Notes: generated by a model from the sequence alone, not told the origin. 64,000 bases of DNA from Variovorax sp. V213 (GCF_041154455.1 NZ_AP028665.1:1-64000); one strand, 5' to 3'. Shown: positions 35,589-44,062, numbered from the stretch's first letter. Program-made: numbers and translations.

Positions 35589-36545
35589 ATGAACACCACC
35601 ATTCGCTTTCATTCCTACGGAGGCCCCGAAGTCCTCGAGGTCGAAGACCCGTCCGATGTCGGCGCACCGTCCGAAGGGCAAGTGCGCCTTCGCCATCTGG
35701 CCATTGGCGTGAACTTCATCGACACCATGTTCCGCCGCGGCATCGTCCCCGTTCCACTGCCGGCAGTTCCCGGCGTGGAGGGCGTCGGCGTCGTCGAGGC
35801 CATTGGAGCGGGCGTCAGCGGCCTCGCGGTAGGCCAGCGTGTTGCCTACTATCTTGCCCCGGGCAGCTACACCCAGGCGCGCCTGATCGACGCCAGTGCG
35901 TTGGTGCCGGTGCCCGACGACCTTGGCGCCGGGCAGATTGCAGCCGTTCTGACCAAGGGCCTGACCGCATGGGCCGGGCTGAACGGCTACCACCGGCTGC
36001 AACCCGGCGAGACGATCCTCGTCCAGGGAGCTTCGAGCAGCGTTGGCAGCCTGCTGGCGCGCTGGGCAAAGGCGCGCGGCGCCACGGTCATCGGCACTGC
36101 GGGAAGCCCGGAAAAGCGCCAGGCGCTGGAAGGCACCATCGACCATGTTCTGCCTTCGGATGCGCAAGACCTGGCACAGCGGGTGCGAAAGATCGCGCCC
36201 GGCGGCGTCGATGTGGTCTACGAGTTCGTCGGAAAGTCGACGTTCGACGCCACGCTTGCTTCGGTCAAAGATGGTGGCGTGGTCGTGTCCATTGGCGCCG
36301 CCTCTGGCTCCCCCGTCTTCGACAAGGAAGCGGCCGCAAAGCGAGGGCTGAAGATGGTCGGCGGCCCGATGGCGCCTTACCTGGCGGGCCAGGTCTCGCA
36401 GGCCGTGGACGACGTGTTCGATGCGTTCAGGGCTGGTGTATTGGGCGACGTTCCGTTTACCGAGTACGCCCTGCGCGATGCATCCGAGGCGCATGCGGCC
36501 ATTGCGGCGCGCACAAAGACGGGGGCCTTGGTGCTGATGCCCTGA
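35589..36545 (+). CDS. NADPH:quinone oxidoreductase-like medium-chain dehydrogenase (zinc-free)
   Basis: A 318-residue MDR protein of the QorA type. It opens with IRFHSYGGPEVLEVEDPSDV, then GVNFIDTMFRRGIVPVPLPA, PGVEGVGVVEAIGAGVSGLA and LTKGLTAWAGLNGYHRLQPG. The NADPH site is VQGASSSVGSLLARWAKARG, AT-VIGTAGSPEKR. The zinc ligands of alcohol dehydrogenases are absent. It reduces quinones or enones with NADPH. ATG 35589 is the family start; the longer frame reads through the SDR gene. Last gene of the cluster, followed by a strong terminator. Confidence 0.9.
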   Translation: MNTTIRFHSYGGPEVLEVEDPSDVGAPSEGQVRLRHLAIGVNFIDTMFRRGIVPVPLPAVPGVEGVGVVEAIGAGVSGLAVGQRVAYYLAPGSYTQARLIDASALVPVPDDLGAGQIAAVLTKGLTAWAGLNGYHRLQPGETILVQGASSSVGSLLARWAKARGATVIGTAGSPEKRQALEGTIDHVLPSDAQDLAQRVRKIAPGGVDVVYEFVGKSTFDATLASVKDGGVVVSIGAASGSPVFDKEAAAKRGLKMVGGPMAPYLAGQVSQAVDDVFDAFRAGVLGDVPFTEYALRDASEAHAAIAARTKTGALVLMP

Positions 36546-36563
36546 GACGCGGCACCAGCCCAT

Positions 36564-36601
36564 AAAAAAAAGGGATGCCTGGCCAGGCATCTCTTTTTTT
36601 T
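36564..36601. terminator. Bidirectional Rho-independent terminator
   Basis: A perfect palindrome GATGCCTGGCCAGGCATC (36574-36591) is flanked on the left by AAAAAAAAGG and on the right by TCTTTTTTTT, so it can terminate from both sides. It separates the rightward SDR/quinone reductase cluster from the leftward pirin operon. Confidence 0.92.
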
Positions 36602-36728
36602 ATTGCAGCAGTTGTCCGAGCCAGAACGCCAGCACCACTGCGGCCATGGTCACCACGAGGCAAGGCAGGATGAACAGGCCGACTCCCAGCTCTTCGTGGC
36701 GCGCCTCGATGTACTTCCAAATCTTCAT
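36600..36728 (-). CDS. 42-residue single-span membrane protein
   Basis: From ATG 36728 the peptide reads MKIWKYIEARHEELGVGLFI then LPCLVVTMAAVVLAFWLGQL and LQ, with TAA inside the terminator edge. One hydrophobic helix (about residues 16-38) follows a charged cytoplasmic N-terminus. AGGAGC lies upstream, and the ATG overlaps the pirin TGA by four bases, evidence of translational coupling. I do not recognise a family. Co-expression with pirin places it in the redox-stress regulon. Confidence 0.75.
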   Translation of the reverse strand: MKIWKYIEARHEELGVGLFILPCLVVTMAAVVLAFWLGQLLQ

Positions 36729-37627
36729 GAAAAGCTCCTGACAAGATTGCCACCCATCGCGGGTGGGATGCGCCCTTCGCGCCGAAGGCGGCTGCCGATG
36801 CGAGCGATTTCTGCCTCGCCCCGGCGGAGCGCGTCTGCCGAGGTGTGTACGGAGTAATAGCCCAGCACGAGGCTGTGGGGGTGCTTCACGGCAGAGCCAA
36901 GAACAAATTCAACCTCGCCCTCTGCTTCGAATTCCAGGGCCCCGTCATTGCTGTCGAAGACTGCAATCTCATTCTTGAGGCGTTCGCCCGCCACCCTGAG
37001 CACGCCGCGATCGACGTGCACCCAAGCCACGTCCTGGCCAGTTGGCGGCGTATAGCGCCAGTGCTGTCCGCTACCGAGGCGCACATGAAGAAGATTGATG
37101 CCGGCAGGCGAATCGACGGGCGACCGGGCACCGGCATGGCACCCGAGCACCAACCGGGCGGGTCCGATCGCAGGCACGGCCGCAGGCGGCAGGTATTGGC
37201 TGTGGGCAGGGCCGCTCTCCAGTTCAGGCGGCAGCGCAACCCAGACCTGGTAGCCACGGAAAGGGGCGTCGCTCGACGGGCTTGCGTCATGCCATACCCC
37301 GCCGCCCGCGCGCATCCACTCGATGCTTCCGCCAGACAAGGTTCCGGCCGCACCCGTGGTGTCTTCGTAGCGCAGATCGCCGGAGAGCAGCACGGTGAGC
37401 GTTGCAATGCCCGAATGAGGGTGCATCGGAAAGAGCGATCCCTGCTTCGGCACCATGTCGAAATGGTCGACAAACACGAAAGGCTTGATCAGCTCTCCGA
37501 TGTCCGAAGGGCTGACGAGGCGTGTCACGGGCCCATGCGTGCGCCCGCTGGTGCGAGCCACGACGCGGCGATTGCCGCGTGCAGGCGAGCGCTGCGGCTC
37601 GGGCGGAACTAAGGTCGTCTGGGTCAT
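36725..37627 (-). CDS. Pirin-family protein
   Basis: A 300-residue bicupin from ATG 37627 (MTQTTLVPPEPQ), preceded by AAAGGAAA. The pirin N-domain has VFVDHFDMV, FPMHPHSGIATLTVLLSGDL and IEWMRAGGGVWHDASPSSDA, carrying the metal-binding His residues. The C-domain has RGYQVWVALPPELESGPAH and VHVDRGVLRVAGERLKNEIA. Bacterial pirins include quercetin 2,3-dioxygenases and redox-linked regulators; the physiological substrate is rarely known. Its promoter contains the shared operator next to the divergent LysR gene. Confidence 0.9.
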   Translation of the reverse strand: MTQTTLVPPEPQRSPARGNRRVVARTSGRTHGPVTRLVSPSDIGELIKPFVFVDHFDMVPKQGSLFPMHPHSGIATLTVLLSGDLRYEDTTGAAGTLSGGSIEWMRAGGGVWHDASPSSDAPFRGYQVWVALPPELESGPAHSQYLPPAAVPAIGPARLVLGCHAGARSPVDSPAGINLLHVRLGSGQHWRYTPPTGQDVAWVHVDRGVLRVAGERLKNEIAVFDSNDGALEFEAEGEVEFVLGSAVKHPHSLVLGYYSVHTSADALRRGEAEIARIGSRLRREGRIPPAMGGNLVRSFS

Positions 37628-37687
37628 TGGAATTTCCTTTGGATTGGTAGAACGGCCAAAGGTTAAGGACTGGACTTCCCTCTGCAA

Positions 37688-37714
37688 AGCCTATATCTTT
37701 CGATGCAAACCATC
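37688..37714 (-). promoter_or_regulatory. Shared bipartite operator, pirin/lysR copy
   Basis: AGCCTATAT (37688-37696) and GATG-caaac-CATC (37702-37714). Counting from the base equivalent to the first T of TAGCCTA (37687), the palindrome centre (37708) is again 21 bases away. The element is oriented toward pirin and lies just before the LysR gene, consistent with autoregulation. Confidence 0.72.
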
Positions 37715-37728
37715 TAAAGAGGCGATAC

Positions 37729-38640
37729 ATGCTCGACGGCGTTTCCATGGACCAGCTGCGCACATTCATTGCGGCAGCGGATGAGGGCAGTTTCTCGGCC
37801 GCAGGCCGCCGCCTGCGCCGCGCCCAATCCGTCGTGAGCCAGACCTTGGCCAACCTCGAAGGCCAGATCGACGTTCAGCTGTTCGACCGGAGCGCCCGGT
37901 ATCCGCAGCTGACCGAAGCCGGCAGTGCCCTTCTGGCGGAGGCACGCCGGGTGGTGTCCGGCATGGACGGCTTCAAGGCCAAGGCCCGCACCATGGCCGA
38001 GGGCCTCGAGCCGGAGCTCTCGGTGGTCGTCGATGTGATGTATCCGATGGAGTCGCTGACAACGGCGGTGGGCCTCTTTCGCGCCGCTTTTCCGCACACG
38101 CCCCTGAGGCTCTACGTGGAGGCGCTTGGCGCGGTCGTTCAGCCGGTGCTGAATGGCAGTTGCCGCATCGGCATCATGGGCTCGATGCCGATGGTGCCGG
38201 AAGGCGTGGAAACCGAAAAACTGCTGGACGTACCCATGCTCACGGTGGTGGCCCCGTTTCACCCGTTGGCCAGGAACAAGGGGCCGATACCTTCGGCCGA
38301 ATTGGCGCAGCATGTGCAGCTGGTGCTCACCGACCGCACGGCCATGACGGAAGGAAAGAGCTTCGGGGTGTTTTCCGCCCTCACCTGGAAGCTGGCCGAT
38401 CTGGGGGCGAAGCATGCGTTTCTGCGCGCCGGCTTCGGCTGGGGGCACATGCCCGCTGCAATGGTGCGCGCCGACCTGGAAGCCGGTGCCCTGGTGCCGA
38501 TCACGCTGGAGATGTTCCACCCGAAAACCCCTCCCATCGCCATGCTCGCCGTCTACAGGAAGGACATGCCTCCAGGGCCGGCTGGCAGATGGTTCCTGGA
38601 GCAGCTGAGGGATGCGGGGCAGCTGGCCCGTCGCAGCTGA
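37729..38640 (+). CDS. LysR-family transcriptional regulator
   Basis: A 303-residue LysR protein: helix-turn-helix LRTFIAAADEGSFSAAGRRL, RRAQSVVSQTLANLEGQIDV, LFDRSARYPQLTEAGSALL, then a periplasmic-binding-type effector domain (LSVVVDVMYPMESLTTAVGL, GIMGSMPMVPEGVETEKLLD). It is divergent from pirin, with the shared bipartite element between them. The same element occurs upstream of doxX, the SDR cluster and wrbA, all within 6 kb. It is therefore the likely activator of this electrophile/quinone-type regulon. An alternative start is ATG 37747. Confidence 0.9.
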   Translation: MLDGVSMDQLRTFIAAADEGSFSAAGRRLRRAQSVVSQTLANLEGQIDVQLFDRSARYPQLTEAGSALLAEARRVVSGMDGFKAKARTMAEGLEPELSVVVDVMYPMESLTTAVGLFRAAFPHTPLRLYVEALGAVVQPVLNGSCRIGIMGSMPMVPEGVETEKLLDVPMLTVVAPFHPLARNKGPIPSAELAQHVQLVLTDRTAMTEGKSFGVFSALTWKLADLGAKHAFLRAGFGWGHMPAAMVRADLEAGALVPITLEMFHPKTPPIAMLAVYRKDMPPGPAGRWFLEQLRDAGQLARRS

Positions 38641-38673
38641 TCCCTCGCGGCCAGCGACGCGCCTTCTCCGGCG

Positions 38674-39273
38674 TCAGCCGTGCAGCTTGGCTGCCGTGCG
38701 GGCCACCAGCTCGCCCTGGTGCCGGGCGCCGGCCAGATCGATGGCCGTAGGCTGCCGCGAACCGTCGCCACCCGCGACGGTGGTAGCCCCATAAGGCGCG
38801 CCGCCAACGATCTCGTCGACGCTCATCTGGCCCGCATGGCTGTATGGCAGCCCGACGATGGTCATGCCGAAGTGCAGCAGGTTGGTGATGATCGAGAACA
38901 GCGTTGTCTCCTGGCCGCCATGCTGCGTGGCGCTCGACGTGAATGCCGCGCCCACCTTTCCGTTCATCGCGCCGCGGGCCCAGAGGCCGCCCGCCTGGTC
39001 CAGGAATGCCGCCATCTGCGAGGACATCCGCCCGAACCGGGTACCCGTGCCGACCACGATGGCGTCGTAAATCTCGAGCTCGGCAACTGTTGCCACGGGC
39101 GCGGCCTGGTCCAGCTTGAAATGAGCGCTGCGCGCGATGGCTTCCGGCACGGTTTCCGGAACTCGCTTGACATCGACTTGTGCGCCGGTGCTGAGGGCAC
39201 CTTCGGCAATGGCTTGCGCCAGGGTTTCGACGTGTCCGTAGGACGAGTAATAGAGAACGAGAACCTTGGCCAT
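38674..39273 (-). CDS. wrbA: NAD(P)H:quinone oxidoreductase, WrbA type
   Basis: A 199-residue flavodoxin-like protein: KVLVLYYSSYGHVETLAQAI (FMN phosphate loop), VGTGTRFGRMSSQMAAFLDQ, AAFTSSATQHGGQETTLFSI and GGAPYGATTVAGGDGSRQPT, all hallmarks of WrbA. ATG 39273 is preceded by AAGGAGC. WrbA reduces quinones by two electrons and protects against redox-cycling compounds. It is convergent with the LysR gene and has its own copy of the shared operator at 39352-39380. Confidence 0.94.
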   Translation of the reverse strand: MAKVLVLYYSSYGHVETLAQAIAEGALSTGAQVDVKRVPETVPEAIARSAHFKLDQAAPVATVAELEIYDAIVVGTGTRFGRMSSQMAAFLDQAGGLWARGAMNGKVGAAFTSSATQHGGQETTLFSIITNLLHFGMTIVGLPYSHAGQMSVDEIVGGAPYGATTVAGGDGSRQPTAIDLAGARHQGELVARTAAKLHG

Positions 39274-39351
39274 TTGATGAAGCTCCTTTGGGGTTTTGGC
39301 AACTCGGCGAGTTGCAGTGCCCAAAGAATAGCTGCGCAAGATCTATCAGAA

Positions 39352-39380
39352 TAGCCTCTAAATTTCGATGAGAAGCATCG
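39352..39380 (-). promoter_or_regulatory. Shared bipartite operator, wrbA copy
   Basis: TAGCCTCTA (39352-39360) and CGATG-agaag-CATCG (39366-39380). The outer T to palindrome-centre distance is 21 bases, the same as in the other three copies, and the orientation toward the gene is the same. It lies 78 bases before the wrbA start. Confidence 0.75.
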
Positions 39381-39405
39381 TCAGATCAGATAGATTCCAG
39401 CGTGT

Positions 39406-39456
39406 GTAATGGGATGGACACCCCCTTTTTGTACGAGGGGGTGTCCATCCCGTTAC
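39406..39456. repeat. Long near-perfect inverted repeat
   Basis: Two 20-base arms (39406-39425 and 39437-39456) match except for one A/G position, around an 11-base loop that includes TTTTT. The arms contain GGGATGGACACCCCC and its complement. There is no U tract after the stem, so it is not an ordinary terminator. It marks the border between the wrbA promoter and the ardC remnant, and may be a mobile-element end or recombination site. Confidence 0.6.
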
Positions 39457-39503
39457 TCCAATCTAGGGTCAGAGAGCGCGCAATCCAATACCCCGGTGCT
39501 CTC

Positions 39504-40311
39504 TCAGTCCTCGCCAGGTGGATCGAGCCGCGGCATCTCCCTCGCCACGATGAACTCGAATACCGCACCCCGCATGGCGGGCCGCAGTGAAGATGACGGT
39601 ACGGTCATTGCGCAGCACCTGCAGCCAGGCGTCGAGATCGGCCTCATGACCTGCGACGGTGGCATCGATCAAACCGCAATGGCCCACGACAAAGGCGCAG
39701 CCAAGCTCGGCCACCAGTTACTTGAATGCCTAGGCCGCACCGCCAAAGCGGCGGCCGAAGGCGCGGCCGAGGCGGCTCGCATGGCCGGTCCAGTGGACCA
39801 GCTCGTGCAGCACCGTAACGCAAAGGGCTTCCGCACTGGTGAAGCGCGCAGGCCATGGCAGCCGAATCTCGTCGGATTCCGGGAGAGACATCGCCTGTTC
39901 ATAGCCAAAGCGGACGGACGCGCCGCACCCGCCGACCAGGCGCAGGGCCCGCTCGATGGGGCCATGAGGCGATGGTGACATCGCATCCGTGCAGCGCTCC
40001 ACGAGTTCGGACGGGAGGCCATCGATCTGCGCGACATCAAAGACCCGGAACGGCCTGGCTGCCAGAAAATCGCCGAGGTCCGTCCTCCGCAAGGCTCTGT
40101 CCTTCGCTCCGTCGTCGGAAAGTGCCACGCCGCCATCGACCAGCGTTCCTCCACGGGCATCGCGCGCGATTTGGTCGAAGTACGCACAGAGCGTCCCCCG
40201 CTTTCCCCTGCGAACTTGCGCACCCATGGTCAAGGCTTGGCTGTAGGTCGCCTCATGGCGTGAATCGGCGAGTGCAACGAGATCGCCGACGGCGGTGCGG
40301 TGGCGAGGCAC
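39504..40311 (-). pseudogene. Decayed ArdC-like antirestriction gene
   Basis: This is a broken copy of the intact gene at 46203-47303. Conserved parts remain: MGAQVRRGKRGTLCAYFDQI, FRVFDVAQIDGLPSELVERC, LHELVHWTGHASRLGRAFG with the zincin HELVH, and VAELGCAFVVGHCGLIDATV. Lesions are visible. The AAYAFEELVAE region contains TAG (39730-39732) and TAA in frame. Near 39575 a frameshift separates the C-terminus (VFEFIVAREMPRLDPP). The N-terminal DNA-binding half is lost upstream of about 40300. It cannot make a full protein. Confidence 0.82.
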
Positions 40312-40549
40312 AGATCGATGCGCTCACCGCGACGCGGCCTCCGTACCTCCGACCCGCCGCCAGGCACGTTCGCAGACGTCGACTCGAATTGCCCGCGATG
40401 CAATATGCGTGTCCCCCGGCGCGCTGGCCCCTCTGCGCCCGAAGGGCGGTCCTTCGAATGGGCAATTGCATCCGATGCAAGCATTGCGCACACTCCGAAG
40501 CTCCTCGACGATTCGCGCATCACAACGATTCGTCTCGGAGACAATGTCC

Positions 40550-41335
40550 ATGCGCTTCCACGCTTCGCTTCCCGGCTTGCTTCGCCGGCCTCTCTGCCTG
40601 GCGCTCTCGTCATGCCTCTGCATGGCCGCGGCCCACGCCGAGGGCAGCTACCGCATCGCGACCGAAGGCTCGTACCCGCCCTGGAGCTTCAAGGACTCGC
40701 AGGGAATGCTCCAGGGCTGGGATGTCGACATCGCGCGTGCCCTGTGCGAGAAGATGAAGGCCAAGTGCGAGATCGTCGCGCAGGACTGGGATGGCATCAT
40801 TCCGGGCCTCGTCGCCCGCAAGTACGACATGATCGTGGCGAGCATGGCGATCACGCCGCAGCGCCGCGAGCGCGTGGCCTTCTCGGCCAAGTACAAGGAC
40901 ACTATCTCGCGCTTCGTGGCGCGCAAGGGAACGCCGCCGGACGTCAACCCCGCGGCGCTGAAAGGCAAGACCATCGGGGTGCAGCGCGGCTCGGTCCAGG
41001 CGGCCTACCTCGCGCAGAACTACCAGGCCGCGAACCTCAAGTTCTACGACACGCCGCAGGCCGCCGAACTCGATCTCGTCGCCGGCCGCGTCGAGTACAT
41101 CCTCGGCAACATGGTCACCTACCACGTCGGCTTCCTGAAAACGCCCGAGGCCAAGGAGTTCGCGTTCGTCGGCCCGGAGCTCAAGGGCGGCATCCTCGGC
41201 GAAGGCAACGGCATCGCCGTGCGCAAGGACGATGGGCAGACCCTGGCGAAGATCAACGCCGCGCTTGAAGCGATCCGGGCTGACGGCACCTACGACCGCA
41301 TCACGGCAAAGTACTTCCCGTTCAAGCTGATGTAG
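40550..41335 (+). CDS. Polar amino-acid ABC transporter periplasmic binding protein
   Basis: A 261-residue family-3 receptor. A GGAG site lies nine bases before ATG 40550; ATG 40544 is a close alternative. Signal peptide LCLALSSCLCMAAAHAEG. Mature motifs: YRIATEGSYPPWSFKDSQGM, GWDVDIARALCEKMKAKCEI, QDWDGIIPGLVARKYDMIVA and MAITPQRRERVAFSAKYKD. These are typical of lysine/arginine/ornithine/histidine or octopine/nopaline receptors. It is the first gene of a complete five-gene operon to 44062. Confidence 0.93.
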   Translation: MRFHASLPGLLRRPLCLALSSCLCMAAAHAEGSYRIATEGSYPPWSFKDSQGMLQGWDVDIARALCEKMKAKCEIVAQDWDGIIPGLVARKYDMIVASMAITPQRRERVAFSAKYKDTISRFVARKGTPPDVNPAALKGKTIGVQRGSVQAAYLAQNYQAANLKFYDTPQAAELDLVAGRVEYILGNMVTYHVGFLKTPEAKEFAFVGPELKGGILGEGNGIAVRKDDGQTLAKINAALEAIRADGTYDRITAKYFPFKLM

Positions 41336-41349
41336 GCGCCGCGACCCCG

Positions 41350-42021
41350 ATGAACATCCTCCATGGTTTTGGCGGGCAGTTGCTCCTGGGCGCGCTCGCG
41401 ACGCTGCAGCTCGCGGCCGCCGCGCTGGTGCTTGGCACGCTGTTCGGCGCAGCCGTCTGCGGCCTGCAGCTCTCGGGCCACCGCGTTCTGCGGACCGCCG
41501 GTGACGGCTATGCCGCGGTGGTCCGGGGCATTCCCGACCTGCTGATCGTCTTCGCCGTCTTCTTTGGTGGCTCGCTCACGCTTGCCGCGCTCACCGGCCG
41601 CTATGTCGAGATCGACACCTTTCTCGCCGGTGTGGCCGCGCTGGCGCTCTCGTTCGGCGCCTATGCTGCCGAGATCGCGCGGGGCGCACTGCTGTCGGTC
41701 CCGACAACCCAGCGGGAGGCCGCGAGGACGCTCGGACTGTCGCGCGCCCAGGCGCTGTGGACCGTCGTGCTGCCGCAGGCGGCCCGCTTCGCGCTCGCTC
41801 CGTTCGGCAACCAGTCGATCGTTCTGCTCAAGCAGACATCGATCGTCTCCATCGTCGGATGCGACGAACTCATGCGCAAGGCCGCAGAGGCCTCCGGCGC
41901 GACGCGCGAGCCGTTCACGATGTACCTTGCCGCCGCCTGCATCTATCTTGCGCTGACCGGCTTCGCCACGCTGTGCCTCGAGTGGGCGGAGCGCCGCGCC
42001 GCGCGCCCGCTGGCGACCTGA
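41350..42021 (+). CDS. Amino-acid ABC transporter permease (HisQ type)
   Basis: A 223-residue membrane protein with a hydrophobic N-terminal helix (LLLGALATLQLAAAALVLGT) and the family EAA loop EAARTLGLSRAQALWTVVLP. It also has VVRGIPDLLIVFAVFFGGSL and GNQSIVLLKQTSIVSIVGCD. It forms one half of the transmembrane channel with the next gene. It begins 14 bases after the receptor gene. Confidence 0.92.
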   Translation: MNILHGFGGQLLLGALATLQLAAAALVLGTLFGAAVCGLQLSGHRVLRTAGDGYAAVVRGIPDLLIVFAVFFGGSLTLAALTGRYVEIDTFLAGVAALALSFGAYAAEIARGALLSVPTTQREAARTLGLSRAQALWTVVLPQAARFALAPFGNQSIVLLKQTSIVSIVGCDELMRKAAEASGATREPFTMYLAAACIYLALTGFATLCLEWAERRAARPLAT

Positions 42022-42025
42022 CCCC

Positions 42026-42706
42026 ATGTTCGACATCACCCTTCTGTGGTCCGTGCTGCCCGCGCTGGTCGAGGGCGCCTGGCTCACGCTCGAACTCACC
42101 GCCTGGGTCATCCTCCTGGGCACGACCTTGTCGATCCCCGTCGCCCTCGGCAGGAACGCGCGGGCCGCCGGACTGCGCGCGGCGGCCCATGCCTACGTGC
42201 TCTTCTTTCGCGGAACCCCGGCGCTGGTCCAGCTGTTCCTGCTCTACTACGGGGCGGGCCAGTTCGACGTGATCCGGCATTCCGTGCTGTGGCCCGTGCT
42301 GCGCGATCCCTACTGGTGCGTGGTGATCGCCCTGGGACTGAACTCGGCCGCCTACACCGGCAAGACACTGGGCGCCGCACTGGCCGCGATCCCGCGGGGG
42401 ACGCGCGAGGCCGCCCGCGTCCTCGGGCTCGGCCGCGTCCAGGCCTTTGGCCTGATCGACCTGCCGCTCGCGGTGCGCACGGCGCTGCCGGCCTTCGGCA
42501 ACGAGATCATCCTGACCTGCAAGGCGACCTCGCTCGCCAGCACCGTCACCCTGCTCGAGCTCACGGGCAGCGCCCGCCTGCTCACCGCCGAGACCTACGC
42601 GCCTTACGAGATCTTTCTCGGCGCGGGCCTCGTCTATCTCGCCATCAACTACGTCCTGCTGCGCGGCGTCCGCGCGCTCGAGGTCTCGTTGAATCGTCCA
42701 CACTGA
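42026..42706 (+). CDS. Amino-acid ABC transporter permease (HisM type)
   Basis: A 226-residue permease with LTLELTAWVILLGTTLSIPV, FFRGTPALVQLFLLYYGAGQ (the R-G-T-P-x-L-V-Q motif), EAARVLGLGRVQAFGLIDLP and CKATSLASTVTLLELTGSAR. It pairs with the upstream permease and is separated from it by four bases, so the two are co-translated. Confidence 0.93.
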   Translation: MFDITLLWSVLPALVEGAWLTLELTAWVILLGTTLSIPVALGRNARAAGLRAAAHAYVLFFRGTPALVQLFLLYYGAGQFDVIRHSVLWPVLRDPYWCVVIALGLNSAAYTGKTLGAALAAIPRGTREAARVLGLGRVQAFGLIDLPLAVRTALPAFGNEIILTCKATSLASTVTLLELTGSARLLTAETYAPYEIFLGAGLVYLAINYVLLRGVRALEVSLNRPH

Positions 42707-42719
42707 ACCAAGCAACCGC

Positions 42720-43307
42720 ATGAGATTCCTCACCCTGGGCCCGGCAGGCAGCAACCACGAATTCGTGACCCGCCGCTATCTCGACTTTCACGGCCTTCGC
42801 GACACCGCGATCCTGGACCTGGTCTCCGATTTCGAGCGCGGCGCCGATGCCGTGCTTCGGGGCGAGGCCGATTTCATGATCCAGTGCGCGGTGCATCCCG
42901 CCGCTGTGTCGACGGTCGCGAAGTGCTTCGTCGGCCTCCACCTGATCGACACCTTCATCTCGCCGAGCCAGGATCTGGCGATCCTCCAGCGCCACGACGC
43001 CGCGCAACCCACGTCCCTCGCGGTCATGCGCCCGACCCTGCCGTACATCGACCGGCGCCAGTGGCCGCAGATCGAATTCGTGGAGACCGTCGCCGAGGTC
43101 ACCCAGGGCGTGAGCGACGGGAAGTATGCGGTCGGCCTCGGCTATGTCTCTGCCGCGGAAAAACACCCCGAACTCCTCTATGTGAGGCAGTTCATCGGCA
43201 CGGTCGACGATGCCTGGATGGTCTATGGGCGCACCCGCGTGAGCACCGGGGAACTGAGCGCCTGGCGCGACAGCCCCGCCGCCCTTCTCTATCGGCGGGG
43301 AGCCTGA
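42720..43307 (+). CDS. Prephenate-dehydratase/BacA-like protein inside the ABC transporter operon
   Basis: A 195-residue protein beginning LTLGPAGSNHEFVTRRYLDF, the opening pattern of prephenate dehydratase and of BacA-type prephenate decarboxylases. It then has ADFMIQCAVHPAAVSTVAKC and YAVGLGYVSAAEKHPELLYV. No signal peptide and no C-terminal ACT domain are present, so it is a short cytoplasmic form. The T-R-D catalytic motif of true dehydratases is not evident. It is embedded between a permease and the ATPase, and a periplasmic chorismate mutase lies next door. A role in handling prephenate/arogenate-like compounds is inferred. Confidence 0.68.
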   Translation: MRFLTLGPAGSNHEFVTRRYLDFHGLRDTAILDLVSDFERGADAVLRGEADFMIQCAVHPAAVSTVAKCFVGLHLIDTFISPSQDLAILQRHDAAQPTSLAVMRPTLPYIDRRQWPQIEFVETVAEVTQGVSDGKYAVGLGYVSAAEKHPELLYVRQFIGTVDDAWMVYGRTRVSTGELSAWRDSPAALLYRRGA

Positions 43308-43309
43308 GC

Positions 43310-44062
43310 ATGGGCACGGCCATCTCCTCTCTCGACCCGATGGTCTCGGTCGCCGGGCTGTCCAAGCATTTCCACGCACACGAGGTGCTCAGCGACGTCC
43401 ATCTGAGCGTCGCAGCCGGTGAGCGCGTGGTCGTGTGCGGCCCGTCGGGTTCGGGAAAATCGACGCTCGCGCGGTGCATCAGCGGACTCGAGAGCTACGC
43501 AAGCGGCACCGTGACCGTCAACGGTGTCGTGGTCTCCCCACGCATGCGCCATGCCGATCTGGTACGAGCCAACATCGGCATGGTGTTCCAGCAGTTCAAC
43601 CTGTTTCCGCACCTCACTGTGCTTGAGAACTGCACCTTGGCACAGCGATGGGTCCGGCACCGCTCCCGGCAGGAGGCGCGACAAACCGCACTCGCGTACC
43701 TCGACAAGGTCCGGCTCGCCGAGAAGGCGTCAGCCTATCCGGCTCAGCTCTCAGGCGGACAGCAGCAGCGCGTCGCCATCGCGCGGGCACTCTGCCTGAA
43801 TCCTTCTGTCATGCTGTTCGATGAGGCCACGTCCGCACTCGATCCGGAGATGGTCAAGGAAGTGCTCGAAACCATGATCCTTCTGGCGCGGGACGGCATG
43901 ACGATGATCTGCATCACCCACGAAATGGGCTTCGCGCGGGCGGTCGCCGACAAGGTCGCGTTCATGGACGGCGGGCGCATCGTGCAGGCCGCGCCGCCCG
44001 GCGAGTTCTTCGGCAACTGCGCGGACCCGCGGATCCAGCGATTCCTCAGCAAGGTCTTCTGA
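43310..44062 (+). CDS. Amino-acid ABC transporter ATP-binding protein (GlnQ/HisP type)
   Basis: A 250-residue ATPase with Walker A CGPSGSGKSTLARCISGLE, Q-loop VFQQFNLFPHLTVLENC, signature QLSGGQQQRVAIARALCLNP, Walker B MLFDEATSALDPEMVKEVL and H-loop ICITHEMGFARAVADKV. ATG 43310 follows GGGGAG and lies two bases after the stop of the prephenate-dehydratase-like gene. It powers the two permeases upstream. Confidence 0.95.
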   Translation: MGTAISSLDPMVSVAGLSKHFHAHEVLSDVHLSVAAGERVVVCGPSGSGKSTLARCISGLESYASGTVTVNGVVVSPRMRHADLVRANIGMVFQQFNLFPHLTVLENCTLAQRWVRHRSRQEARQTALAYLDKVRLAEKASAYPAQLSGGQQQRVAIARALCLNPSVMLFDEATSALDPEMVKEVLETMILLARDGMTMICITHEMGFARAVADKVAFMDGGRIVQAAPPGEFFGNCADPRIQRFLSKVF

